Of a stretch of DNA of 64,000 nucleotides, positions 47,912 to 59,479 are shown piece after piece. The stretch spans positions 38,378,714 through 38,442,713 of the forward strand of contig CM049320.1 of the NCBI GenBank assembly GCA_026874595.1, in the 5' to 3' direction. This DNA comes from Sipunculus nudus (taxonomy: Eukaryota > Annelida > Sipuncula > Golfingiida > Sipunculidae). The position numbers and the translations under genes are program-made. Each line of letters starts with the position of its first letter. Positions within the stretch are counted from its first letter, which is position 1. Under the pieces are notes generated by a model. The model saw only the letters and a list, made by a program, of their open reading frames with translations. It was not told the origin of the DNA and searched no databases.

Positions 47912-48290
47912 CTGCTGGCAAGGACTTGAATTAATCAAATAAAACAACACAGATGTTTTTCAATAACTACAGCTGAAAGGTTAAAAGCAATTGCCAAGTG
48001 TAATGTATTTCATTGTTCATAGGCAGGATCTGATTCATTAAATAAAACAAGCCATCCGTCAATGATAAAAAAAGTCACATAATGTTATTGAAATATGTGA
48101 AAGGTAGAGAGTAATGACTTACTCTGATGTATTCTATATATTTATTGTTGGCCTTCCTGGAGTAATCAAATAAAAGAAGCCATAATTTTGTAACATAAAA
48201 AAGTCACTACGTAATTGGGAAAGGCAAGGTGGGACGGGTAGCTGTAATAATGTATTTCACAGCAAGCAGGAGCTTTTCATTCCATCAGGT
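47912..48290. repeat. Old three- to four-unit tandem array in unique DNA
   Basis: AATCAAATAAAACAA, ATTAAATAAAACAAGCCAT and AATCAAATAAAAGAAGCCAT occur near 47937, 48038 and 48165. Each is preceded by a GGC..GGA block and followed by a GAAAGGT-containing block and a TGTAATGTATTTCA-type block (48000, 48127 and 48247). Spacing is about 100-127 bp and divergence is high, with some blocks much better kept than the rest. Could be a duplicated regulatory module; not coding. Confidence 0.5.
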
Positions 48291-48801
48291 TTACATTAAT
48301 ACACAAAGTCCATTGTCAGCAGAGATCCCCGTCTAAGGTGAAAGGAGTATTCAGGACCAGGACCCAGCAGCCAAGTGGATTTAAACACATTTGTTTGATT
48401 GTCATTCAACGCCCTACACATAAGCGATGGAGCTCCCAAAGACTTAACAATAACTGTCAACAGTGCCGGAGGCCAGAGACATGACTCCACGTTTCTCATT
48501 TATTGATGTGAACATGACTTGAACACACAGGTACAGAGAATTAATGCGTCTGTAACAACCTGTGTGTACACCAGTTAGTTTATTTTATTGGCACCAATAC
48601 TGATTAACACGTAAATACTTAAAAGGTAAATTTCCTCGCCTAGCTTTTAGGGCCCTTGCTGCTCTTCTGAACCTAATGATAAAGGTTTATTACTTCTAGT
48701 AAATCAAATATTAAAATTGAATACATTTTTTTTTAAATGAGAGATGCATTTATCTTTGTGAACACAGACTGTGTCTTGTTCCATTCCATACATATATATA
48801 T
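48291..48801. other. Unique mid-GC block, no gene seen
   Basis: 48295-48540 is complex, single-copy-looking DNA following the degenerate array. A 67-codon minus frame (48296-48499) has no known domain. Confidence 0.3.
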
Positions 48802-48985
48802 TAAGTGGAAACCTCTCCTATGGGCACCTCTGTACTATGAGCACCTCCTATTTATTTACACTTACGGGCCACAGTCTCTTGAAAGTAGGTCCTGCAAATC
48901 TATAACCTCCCTACTAAGGACATCTCTCTATTGCAGGCAAAATGTCCAGTCCCGTCAGTGTGCGCAATTCAGAAGTTCTACTGTA
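48802..48985. mobile_element. Short inverted-repeat element M3
   Basis: Left end TAAGTGGAAACCTCTCC, right end inverted TACAGTAGAACTTCTG. Internal GGGCACCTCT / GAGCACCTCC / GGACATCTCT repeats. The TA termini and 184-bp length fit a mariner/pogo-like MITE; the superfamily is tentative. Confidence 0.5.
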
Positions 48986-51114
48986 TATTGTTTGCGAATA
49001 AACTTCAGGAAACATTTGTGTTTTAATTAAGATCTCCATATTGCACCACCAGTGTGTATAAATATTATATTGTTCAGTTTTTCCTTTAAATTACCATGAC
49101 ATGCTGATATTAGATCATTTATGTATTCTTTGGGCTGAAACTATTCTTTAAGCTCATTCTGGTACATTAAAACTCTGGATTGCCAAAACTAGTTGATCTG
49201 ATCAAGATCTTTACAAATATCTTGATTTGAAGAATTTAAATTACATCAATATTAGCCACTAAGAGTTCACACATCCAGTCTTCAACATATGTGCCAACAG
49301 TTTTTTAGTTCTTGGTGGATTGTGTGAATTCCCAAGTCAACTAGTTGTGATGGGAATTCCCATGTAAACTGGATAACATCCAGTTCACTTGGAAATTAAA
49401 ATCTGAACAGTGACCTTAGACATCTGGGTTTAAGTGTGTACAAAAAATGGCAGGCCCCACAAGTGGTTTTGATAAAATGGGAGAATTAAACCTGTCAGGG
49501 TTGGATAAGGGCATGGGGATGCGACATGAAAGTACTCGGTGGACAGCTTCCAGGGGAGAATTTAACTGCAGAGAGATCCTGGTGCCAAGGATGTATATAT
49601 GTATGAGCAAAGTTGAGAGTGGAATAACCCTTTTTTTTGGACCATGCCCATATTATCAAATTATAGTAGGATGGTAAGCACAATACTTCGCATATCATCC
49701 AGAGTTTATTACTCAGCTGTTTGTGAAACAAAGAAGAGAGAGAAATTATGCTGTCAACTGTAATGGGTGATCACTGGTTGATTAAACTAGATTTTCTTAT
49801 CACTTGACAGTCCTTGACCTACATCAACAAACCACAGGATCCACAGATATCAAATAAACAACCATTTTGTGATCATGTATCACCTTAAGTGATTACCACA
49901 AAAGTTGAGGTGTATAAGATAAGCACTGAGCTGACCCGCTCAGGTAATAAATCTTCATGGTTTCATCTTTTAACTTTATATTCTGTAAAAGATTCTTTGG
50001 TATATTCTGTTAAATCCCAATGCATGGTTATCCATGAATAAAAGGATATCCACAGTGACAAATATTCTACCCATATTCATTCACATATTTTTTTATACTT
50101 TATCCTTTGTGAAAAATGTGACTGTTTCAGCATTGTTTACAGCACTTTTGTCAAACATCGCAACCCCAGTGAAGCAGCTTATATACAGGGGCATGTCAAA
50201 CAATAAAAGAGGGGAGTTGTGCATCACTGACAGAATTAGGACGGAGCAGCTGCTGGATAAGATGCTGCTGATGCGATGCACTGCTTCTGGCAGCAAGTCT
50301 AACACATCTGGCCTACACCTTAATGGACCAGAGAAAAAAAAAGACAGGCGCAAAACATTGCTTTCACCTCTCAGGTGCTACAGTTGATCTAAAACAGCGA
50401 CAAAATTTACCGGACGTAACATCACCTGGTGCTGTCAGTATTGTTACCACTCAGCAGAGATAGAAAAGTTTTACTTTTATTCCAACTCGCAGACTATAAC
50501 AAATAACAAGCAACTCTGGCAAAAAATCTGCCACAGAATATATGATATCCGCTGAGCATGATATAAAAATATCTTCATCCCTCCTGCTTTGTGTTCATGT
50601 TGCAACATGACTCACTTCATTATTTTTTTTTATCAGTACAATGACCTTTCCTTTTTATGTTCCATATTGCAACATACTTGTTTTCTTTCGCTTGTGTTTA
50701 TTGAAAAATTTCAATATCCATTTTTTTTTATGTCCTGCTGTTAGGAGATGGCTTTTCCCCCCTAGAGGAATCCACCTTTACAAATCTACAGATATAAAAT
50801 TCTTTAATTACCTTTGAATGAACAAAATTAATTAACGCGACAACTGTTTATATTCAATCTGGACGTGAATGTATGAAGTGAGGGACTGCCAAAACAGAGT
50901 GTATGTATGCCAGTTTCTTCACTAGGTATCAGACTTAAATTAAATAGTAAATTAATCAAAATTATACCAAGTTATTAAGCTAACATTTCAGCTTTACAAA
51001 AAATAAACAGAAAAAAAATTACATATAACACATACACAATATCACTGTCTTTAATAACAGCCTCCAAGGAGGGGATGTTTTCTATGAAGTCTTGTTTGTT
51101 TGTATATTACCAGA
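48986..51114. other. Mostly unique; no gene assigned
   Basis: 49310-49440 has inverted TGGGAATTCCCA-type blocks also found at 54230-54480. 50034-50400 is open for 117 codons on plus and 86 on minus, with no recognisable domain. 50600-50900 and 51000-51060 are AT-rich. Confidence 0.35.
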
Positions 51115-51342
51115 ATTACACACAAAGTACTTGCCCATTCAGGCATGTAACATCTAGCTTTTACTTACCCTTCATTTTTTTTTAATTGCCCTACAAATAT
51201 TACTGACTGTCTTCAAGAATACAAAGATCCTTTGTCAAGCCTATATTGGGCCAATAGGAGGAGAATTCTTGTTGCCCTTCCACTATTTTCTGGAACTTTC
51301 ACTTGCCCCGGGCAAGCAGTCAACTGTTAATGTCGAGCCCTG
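51115..51342 (+). mobile_element. hAT-like element hAT-d, left end degraded
   Basis: GTAACATCTAGCTTTTACTT, AATTGCCCTACAAATATTAC and the right end AACTGTTAATGTCGAGCCCTG match hAT-a, -b and -c. The left CAGGG terminus is not intact. Confidence 0.65.
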
Positions 51343-52134
51343 CATTGATATTACAGCCTCACTTGCATCTCATGCATAATAATTATGTCAGCGTCAATAT
51401 TAATATATTTTTATGTTATTTGTAAAACGAAGATTGATATACAAATAGTATCAAATTTTTTGTATATCTGCCACTAACTTTTTCAAAGTTTTCTTAGGTC
51501 CTTGTAAACTTGTTTAGATTTTGTGTGCATATGGAGAAATCGATATATTAAGGTTATGTAACTTGTGTAAGTAAATGTCTGGTATGATAATGTAAATTTA
51601 ACCCTTGCTAACACTGAAGTGGAAATCGCAAAATCTGCTAATATAGCAGATATAGTAATATACAATAATTACTATAGGAACTCAGCCATAATTCCAATCA
51701 ACATCTACAGGCCGGGCAATTAATTTCAGAATTATTTCAAAGCCTGCACCATCCCACCTCCAAAGATAACACTACACTGCTGCAGAGCAAGTTTATAAAG
51801 TGATGTACAGAAAGGTTACGAGAGGGTTATACAGAGTGCTCCAACAAAAACACAAGTATCTCAGGAATTACCCATCTCAATGTTTATTTACATCAAATGC
51901 CTGTCAAAGATTGTTTGTTTGTGCTTCCCAATTTTTACCACAGCACCTGGCATCTGGCTGAGACCTTCAGACTACGTAGTCTACTGAATGAATACCGGTA
52001 GATCATGACATTGTGCTGTATTTACTCCTGTGGATCCCAATGTTTTTATAGATAGGTCCACGGATTGTTGGTGGCACTCTGTACTGAATAAGGATGCAGG
52101 TAATAATAGCATAAGAATTAGAAATATGCATTCT
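51343..52134. other. AT-rich DNA, no gene seen
   Basis: No recognised repeat, terminal inverted repeat or plausible exon. Confidence 0.45.
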
Positions 52135-52471
52135 CATAAATGCAGGCCTCCTTCATGTGGGGTACATGTAATTTCTCTTTTTGGCCCATATTCCCTGGTT
52201 CATTGTTGCATATGGTCCCTAACAAGTGTTTGCATTCACTTATTTGGCTCATATTCCCATGTTCAATCAGGCAAATGTGACTGCACTTATATTCCTAGAA
52301 GTCCTTCCAGGATCGGGAACATGAGCCGGATCCACACCAAAATCTAATGGATTCCTCATTGGCCCATTCCAGAGGTGCATTTTGTGACATTTTATGAGAT
52401 TCCATTCATGATTGTGCAAGTTATTTTGTGACACAAACGTGAATGAATGCATACCCTCCTGACAGAGGCAA
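52135..52471 (+). mobile_element. Short hairpin-ended element P7, copy b
   Basis: GCAGGCCTCCTTCATGTGG at the left, CACCAAAATCTAATGGATTC and TATGAGATTCCATTCATGA in the middle, and ATACCCTCCTGACAGAGGCA at the right, as in 21900-22192. The left half contains an internal duplication of the TTTGGC(C/T)CATATTCCC block. Confidence 0.6.
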
Positions 52472-52599
52472 TAATGCCCCATTATTAAGCCACCTGTATC
52501 TCAGGGTTCACATGCACAAGGCCAGGAATAATCTACAAGTCATAACCTGACTTTAAAAGGCCCGCCAAACCAAACACTCAAATACTATATAAATTTATT

Positions 52600-52748
52600 T
52601 AACCACTGGGCATTTTTGCTGCCCTGTCAAGCTAAGAAGTTTGAATGTTTTCAGCTTTGCTTTGCAGCGCTTTTGGTTGCATTACCACCATTTTCTCGAA
52701 CTTTTACTTGCCCAGGGTAAGCAGTTAACCATTAATGCGTAGCCCTGG
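52600..52748 (+). mobile_element. hAT-like fragment hAT-e
   Basis: ATTACCACCATTTTCTCGAA, CTTTTACTTGCCCAGGGTAA and the end ATTAATGCGTAGCCCTGG match the right ends of hAT-b to hAT-d. Confidence 0.6.
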
Positions 52749-53001
52749 TTTTCTATATTTTGTCCTAGATTAGGACCACAGCCCCAGGTGACACTTTATA
52801 CTGAATGACAATGATGGTAAACAGATGACAGTCGATGTATCCGCCCCTGGTGTAAATCGCCCAAACTACAAGGCTAAATCCAATCCAAACCACGCTCTTT
52901 TGCCATTGAACAGTTTGTCTCAAATGTGTTCATCTCCTGGACCAAACAACCTCAAGCTCTAACCCTTCAAGTTCTCAATAGTCTGAATAATTACCATTAT
53001 A

Positions 53002-53220
53002 CAGGGGCGGATTTAGGGGGGACCAGGGATGAACACCCTAGGGTTCATTTTTGAAAATGGGATAGTATATGCTTAATACAGACAAACAGAGAAAAGATTT
53101 TGGTCCCATATACTTCCCTGTACATGTGAATGTGAGTAATGTATTACAGCACTCCCGGCAGACTTGTTTACCAATGATAGGTAGTTTAGCCCCCTTCTTA
53201 AGTTCCTGTATCCACCCCTG
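53002..53220. mobile_element. Short hAT-like element hAT-f
   Basis: CAGGGGCGGATTTAGG at the left and, inverted, CAGGGGTGGATACAGG at the right. The 219-bp length and GGGGG-rich subterminal part are typical of non-autonomous hAT-like elements. Flanking CCATTATA and TCATTTAT are similar but not a clean target duplication. Confidence 0.65.
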
Positions 53221-53492
53221 TCATTTATGGTGCTATAACCTGTCACTATGAGCTTGGACCTGAATGATATAAGTAGTGGTAACTTCCCACAAACTTAGGC
53301 AGAGACCTGAAAAACAGAGACATGCTAGTGTATTGATAGTACTTACTCATCCAGTGATAGATGATACAGAAATGTGATAGATATCAGTGGCGTCAATTTT
53401 TCTTCCAGGGTGGGGGGGATGACTTTGTATATTTAAATACACACACACACACATATATTCCTTTTTCAGCGTCTCTGAATGACCTATTAAAC

Positions 53493-53497
<5 letters not shown>

Positions 53498-53554
<57 letters not shown>
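53498..53554. repeat. (TA)n microsatellite, left of foldback element
   Basis: Nearly pure TA dinucleotide repeat ending exactly where the foldback element begins. Confidence 0.95.
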
Positions 53555-53555
<1 letters not shown>

Positions 53556-55096
53556 CAGGCGAAATTAGAATCCAGGCAGATTTAAAATCCGCCTAGGCGA
53601 GACTGAAATTTTGATTTCGCCTAGGCGAGATTAAAATTTCAATCTCGCCTAGGCGGATTTTAAATCTGCCTAGGCGAGATTGAAATTCTGATTCCGCCTA
53701 GGCCAGATTAAAATCCTGCTATGATTATATGTAGGATTTCAAACTCGCCTAGGCTGATTTTAAATCAGCCTAGGCGAGATTGAAATTCTGATTATGCCTA
53801 GGCCAGATTAAAATCCTAGCTTTTAATCTGCGTCATTCAATTCTTTGGTTTAATCATGCTGATTGTTTCATAATAATTGCAGTTTATTCTCACAAGATAC
53901 AGGTATTTGAATATTTTAGTTATTTATATTGTTTATTATAAATGGTGCATACTGCATATTTTAGACTGTGATTACCATGTAGTTATGGAATTGCTAAATG
54001 TTAAATATAATAAAAGAGTATCTTTTTATACATTGTGTTCTTGGTAGTTACTCTCAGAATATACACTCCTAGTCTGTTTAATTCCCTCATTTATTTATAC
54101 AATAATATCTGTAATTTTTTGCAGCTACTCAATCTTCTGAGGCTCAATGTTCTTGTGTCCACTTAAAAGAAATAGGGAAAAAATATATCTTAACAATAAG
54201 GTTGAGATATTCTGAAGTAGACTGGTGTATTTCAGGATATTTTAAAATAACTGTTTCTCTTGGTAACATCTAAACTAAAATATTCTCATGTAAACTAGTG
54301 TATTTCAGTTTATCCCAAAATGAACTGGTTGACTTCTGGATATCCCAATGTGAACAAGTGTACATTGGAATATTCCAATCTCAGTAGTGACTATCCCCAT
54401 CTCAACCGTTAAGATGGGGATTCCCATCTCAAATAGTTGAGTTTCGAACTCAACTGGATTCCCATCTACACTGTGACATATATATATTTTTTTATCAACA
54501 TTTTGTGTGAAAATGTGCTGTAGAACACGGTGGAAAAAAATTAAAATATTAGGTAGACTACCAGTTTTGCAGATGTGTACATAAACATATTTCATGTTGT
54601 TTTGTCAGTCTGCTAAAATTAAATTGCTATTAAATATGTTAAAAATAAAAGGACAACCCCAGTAAAAACATGAGTGTAATAAATTCGAATTTATTTTAAG
54701 CTCAAGTAACTTGTTTTAGTCACTAATTTTATAATGTTATCATTAAATTAAGATTATACTTTTGAAGATATACATTATAATGAAATAATCAGCATGATTA
54801 AACCAAATAATTGAATCAAGCAGATTAATAGCTAGGATTTTAATATAGCCTAGGCGAAATCAAAATTTCAATCTCGCCTAGGCAGATTTAAAATCAGCCT
54901 AGGCGAGATTGAAATCCTACATGTGATCATAACAGGATTTTAATCTGGCCTAGGCGGAATCAGAATTTCAATCTCGCCTAGGCAGATTTAAAATCCGCCT
55001 AGGCAAGATTGAAATTTTAATCTCACCTAGGCGAAATCAAAATTTCAATCTCGCCTAGGCGGATTTTAAATCCGCCTGGATTCTAATTTCGCCTGT
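53555..55096. mobile_element. Foldback element with 322-bp inverted arms
   Basis: The arms 53555-53876 and 54775-55096 are inverted copies, about 90% or more identical by eye, starting ACAGGCGAAATTAGAATCC. Each arm contains eight CCTAGG-centred palindromic cores (TCGCCTAGGCGA and variants) spaced about 24-27 bp, with one 47-bp gap. Between cores the sequence alternates GATTGAAATT and its inverse. The roughly 900-bp centre is AT-rich and includes inverted TTCCCATCT/AACTGG motifs shared with 49310-49410; it encodes nothing convincing. It sits in a TA repeat inside a hAT-like element. Confidence 0.9.
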
Positions 55097-55098
55097 GA

Positions 55099-55177
55099 CA
55101 TATATATATAAATCTATATATATATGATATCTATAAATATATATATATGTATCTATTTATATTATATATGATTATAT

Positions 55178-55232
<55 letters not shown>
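55099..55232. repeat. TA-rich microsatellite, right of foldback element
   Basis: Imperfect then pure (TA)n. Together with 53498-53554 it suggests insertion into an existing TA repeat. Confidence 0.9.
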
Positions 55233-55235
<3 letters not shown>

Positions 55236-55496
55236 ATCATATTTCAAATATTAATAATATTGTAATTAGAAAATAAGTTATTTTGTAATTCAAAGCAATG
55301 TTTTGATATAACATTTTTTTAGTAAATGGATGAAAAGTCTTCAATTCTATTTATTAATATATTTCATTTGCAATATTATAATATTATTCTCTGAAAAGTG
55401 GGGGGGGATGATAACATTGGCCATCCCCCCCTTCCCAAAAAGTGGGGGGTATATATACCCCCCATCCCGCCTTATATTGACGCCCCTGATAGATAT

Positions 55497-56025
55497 ATTC
55501 TACCTAGGATTTCCTAGGATATCAATCACATGTGTGGAGCCAAACACTGTCAAACGGGACGCACAATAGATCACTCCCAAGGTGAATCCGTACTGCAGGA
55601 TATGCCAGTTGCTGGGCGATACCTTCAGCGTATTGTCAGAGCATCCTCAGCTGAAACAAACCTCTATTGTTAGTAGCTGAAAAAAATATACCGATCTGCA
55701 GCCTTGTGTGAAGTAGTTCACTCTGGGTGCTGACCTGCAACGAGGTCCTGAGATTTTCTGCAGGTCAATCATGCTTCCTGCTTGTCCCTTGTTCATACAC
55801 AAATGCAGATAATGAATTAAACATGGCTGAAACTTGGCTCTTATACCAGTAACCATGAAGAATATAATAATTATAAAACAGATAAGGTCTCAGAGGTAGG
55901 AAATCAATAATGTACATGTGTACATGATAATAATTTTCAGGGTATTTAAATGGAGATAGATCTATCAGTTGTCACTGTTTAACTGTCACAATCTATGAAA
56001 AGGCCAGATAAAATATCAACTGAAA
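55497..56025. other. Unique mid-GC block, no gene seen
   Basis: 55560-55860 is complex and non-repetitive; a 69-codon minus frame has no recognisable domain. Confidence 0.3.
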
Positions 56026-56158
56026 TACATTAAAACCTCAAACTTATCATCTGAGTGAGGTCTTATATAAAGAACAAAAAAGAATTAGGACCGTGAACAA
56101 GTGGTCGTTATTTTAGGTGGCCACTAAACCGAGGTGATCGTTAGACAAGGTTTTTCTG
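56026..56158. mobile_element. Possible short inverted-repeat element M4
   Basis: TTAAAACCTCA at the left and ACAAGGTTTTTCTGA at the right are inverted relatives. Internal AGGTCTTATATAA, GTGGTCGTTATTTTAGGTGG and AGGTGATCGTTAGAC resemble M1/M3-type elements. Degraded. Confidence 0.35.
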
Positions 56159-58264
56159 AACACCAAAGTAACTGGCATACCTGGTACATATGTTTGGAAT
56201 ACACTGATGAATTTATGTGGCCTGCTCCTTTAAAATTTTAAGAGATTTTCAAGGACTTTTTAAGTTTTCCAAGGATAAAGTGCTGCATCCAGGGACCATC
56301 GAGGTGCTGAAATTGTCACTTTCAATTAAAGGTTAATTTTAAGCTTAAAGGTTTTTCAGCATATAAAATTTCTTACTTCTGCATTAACCAAACTTCTGTG
56401 TGTATGCAGCAAATTAAAAAATCAGGCTGGCTTCTAAAGCAATTTGCAGGGCGATTAATTTTGTGGTTGAGTACGACCAAAAGAGTAGTATTTATGCGTT
56501 CAATCATCAATGTATGGCTGAATGTTTTTTATCCTCCTACTTATTTGCAATAAAAAGAGGTTTTATTCAATAACCATGTACTATAAAGAAAATACAGATA
56601 AATGGTAGACCCTAACTGAATACTCGTAATCACATTAAGATTTCAAAGTATGTTAAATGAATCTACATAAAGTTTTAAAGTAGTTCAAAGGTAATGAGGG
56701 CTAGTGTTTTTAAGTCAATAATTATCGTCTGACCAGTTCTATGGTTCTCTGAATTTGTGGAAATTTGAAACCATGAAATTATAAGCCTTTATTAACAATA
56801 ATTTCATATCCACACAATGTTACAAAATCACTCAAAAAATACCTTACAAATTTCACCAAGTTATGATATTTTGTAGTGAGAAAGAAAATGGAATACAGTA
56901 GTACTGTACACACCTGGATATGATTAGTACTCATAGTAGTCCAAGTTCCAACACAGTAATTATTGCTTTACTGATTTCTTTACTTCATAGATAAATATTA
57001 CAGAGTAGATCATATGAAATTAAAGAAGTGAATAACATACAGTGAGGCATGTTATATTCAGCAAATGAAAACCTTTTCAGGCTCAATATGGCAACCTTAA
57101 TTCAAGTATGTTGACATATTTTTAAATAAATCTAATTTCCTGAAATTGTTTAACTCCAAGATAACTCACCTTGGATCCATATAAAAACAGTTCCTTATGT
57201 TCTATAATAAGTAAGGACAAACAGTAAAAACTGCAGGTGAAGCAGGACATATATCCATCACAGTGCACTGGTATTAAAAGATATTTTCAGGTCAGGGAAA
57301 CATCGCGGAAGGATCAATGCAAGCTCAGCACAAAGCAATGCAAAACCCACACACCACCTGTGTCAATACCAGAGGGTTACACACATGTTTGTGTAAGCAG
57401 AAGAACAGTGGGCTTACCCCTGCTTTATGAGATGATGCTGAGTTTAAATGACTACAAACTACTTTAAGCTAACATCACCCTGGCCATTATTAACTGTTGA
57501 TTGACAGATGACTGTAGGCCGATGACCTCTGTGTCTGTCCCCGACATAAAACACCTGTAATTGTAGCAAAAGGCCCTTGAATGTTATCATTTTCTTCCTT
57601 TGTCAGAATTTTCACAATCGCCTGAGGCAAACCGGAAAGTTCAGACAGAGACTGTGGTAAAGATGGCCAGGTATATACATGCTTCATTACTTCCCCATCT
57701 TGGTAAACATAATTACTTCCAATCTGTCAGTTCGCATTATCTGGTCCACTGGATCTACATTACACAGATATTATAGAGACCAATCAGGCTCCTATTACAT
57801 GAGCGTTAATCAATACAATCTGCCTGTAAAATGGAACATACTCATAAAATGTACCCAAAAAAATACGGAGGAACTGGTTATTATTCAATAGTTTCATTCA
57901 GCTAAACTAATGATGGTGTAAAATTTGATCAAGGACAGTGAAAAACAGAATATAAAATTCTGTGTTATTAATTGCGTCAAGTTTTCCAGCTACATGGTAA
58001 TAACAGCCCTAGAAAAGAGATGGGACTGAAAAGAATTGGTGCTGTAATACAGTAATTCTAGGATAAAACACAAAAGCTAGCAAATTAAATGTCTCAAAAG
58101 TAGGTTTGAAATGTGTGTTTTATAAAACTGAAAAAGCAAATATGACAATTTTATTATTTTATCCACAGGAAAAATCAGTTTCTTTCTTAAACTTAAAGAT
58201 ATCTTTTTTATATTTATGTGTGCTGCTGAAGTGTTCATTTATTGAAAATACCTGTTTTTATTTC
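56159..58264. other. AT-rich unique DNA, no gene seen
   Basis: Short frames at 57237-57467 and 57490-57687 lie on opposite strands in mid-GC DNA without recognisable domains or splice structure. Confidence 0.4.
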
Positions 58265-58615
58265 CAGATTAAACCCAGGTTAGATTAAATAGGTTTACAC
58301 ATGATTCCTGGGTTTTACTCCTAATTCCTATTGATTAGAGTGCTGCGCTCTGCAAAACATGGGTTAAAGAGTGAGTGGTAAAAGGGCTTCTATGAGATAG
58401 GTGTGATGTGGTCAGAGCCACTTGGTTTAATATCAGTATTCAAAATGTGTGTATAACTTTTGCTGACCATTTAGAAAAAACTAGAATTGGGTTCTGCTTG
58501 ATAAATGCTAATAAACATTAGAAAAAAGTTTTGGTAAGGGTGAAACCCTGGGTAAAATAGCTTTAACCCAGGTTTTACCCACTGCGTTGGGTAAAATAGG
58601 TTTTATCCAGGTCAG
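58265..58615. repeat. Inverted-repeat rich segment R4
   Basis: ACCCAGGTTAGATTAAATAG on the left is mirrored by GGGTAAAATAGGTTTTATCC on the right. A further GGGTAAAATAGCTTTAACCC near-palindrome lies inside the right part. It may be an old MITE with repeated GGGTAAAAT subunits. Confidence 0.45.
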
Positions 58616-59479
58616 ATGCAAACCCCCAACTTAGCCTTAGCCTGTGTCAAGTAAATGTTTGTGCTTTCATATAATTAATGACAGCAGACTTCAGTGATTA
58701 ACATGACTTCCTAAAGTTCTTAATTTACTTAATATGAAGGTCAATGAAGCAGATGAACTGGTACATATATTAACCAAAATCAAGGCCTATATACATATGA
58801 GATGAGTCAATGTACATACAGGTCTCTAAGTATATACACTGTCAGAAATTTCACATTCCAAAACAACTGATCATAGGTCAAAAGAGGTCAATCAATTTTT
58901 ACTGATGACTGATCATGAAATTTCAGCTGATTCCCAATACTCCTTCAGAAGAACTACCTCATAACCCAATGCATAGGTAACAATAAGATACTTGCATTAA
59001 TGACCAGAGAGTAGTGGTACATGGCAATGCAATTAAAATTAATAACCGTTACCTGAAACTAGATATGACACTCATAACCATCCCAAATCCAAGTTCAAAA
59101 CCCAGACAGCATATAAGTAGTGTGCACCCTGACAGGCCTACAGACTATACTTTTAGTTATGCAATTTATGGAGCACAGACTGTGCAGGTGATTTCTGAAG
59201 AAGGAACCTTTCAAGTGTATATAAAACGTTTGATTTATACAACTACCTCACATAAGCATCAGATACTGAACAATGTCATCATTGTCATGAATGACAGCAG
59301 GAAACAAAGTGCTTTATTCCGTCAATGTGATGGGACAAAATCATACTTACATCATGTAACAGATCAAAAAGGTACTAATAATGATCAGCTGACTTGAAAA
59401 TCTCAGAGAAGAGAACAATCTGCTTTGCAGTGGAGCCCTAATCAATGACCCAGTGAGGATACAACTATGAGACTTCCAG
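58616..59479. other. No gene assigned
   Basis: A 127-codon plus frame (59014-59397) begins in unique DNA. It has no recognisable domain, signal peptide or splice context, and its codon use looks random. Confidence 0.35.

Larger units (their letters stand above)
53385..55488. mobile_element. hAT-like element with perfect 8-bp target duplication
   Basis: Left end CAGTGGCGTCAAT, right end inverted CAGGGGCGTCAAT, with ATAGATAT directly on both sides (53377-53384 and 55489-55496). Subterminal G tracts (GGGTGGGGGGG left; CCATCCCCCC and GGGGGG right). The 8-bp duplication and CAG-type ends fit the hAT superfamily. Most of its length is a foldback element (53555-55096) plus flanking TA repeats. No transposase is present. 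Confidence 0.85.

Noticed and set aside
50034-50387. 117-codon plus frame with a basic, Ser/Lys-rich tail
   Set aside because: The opposite strand is open too (86 codons), donor and acceptor sites are weak and no domain is recognised; left unassigned rather than called.
54305-54595. 96-codon minus frame with repeated MGI-like units
   Set aside because: Falls in the AT-rich centre of the foldback element, over short inverted TTCCCATCT motifs; not present as a protein-like sequence.
59014-59397. 127-codon plus frame
   Set aside because: No recognisable domain, no splice context and random-looking codon use; possible but unsupported.
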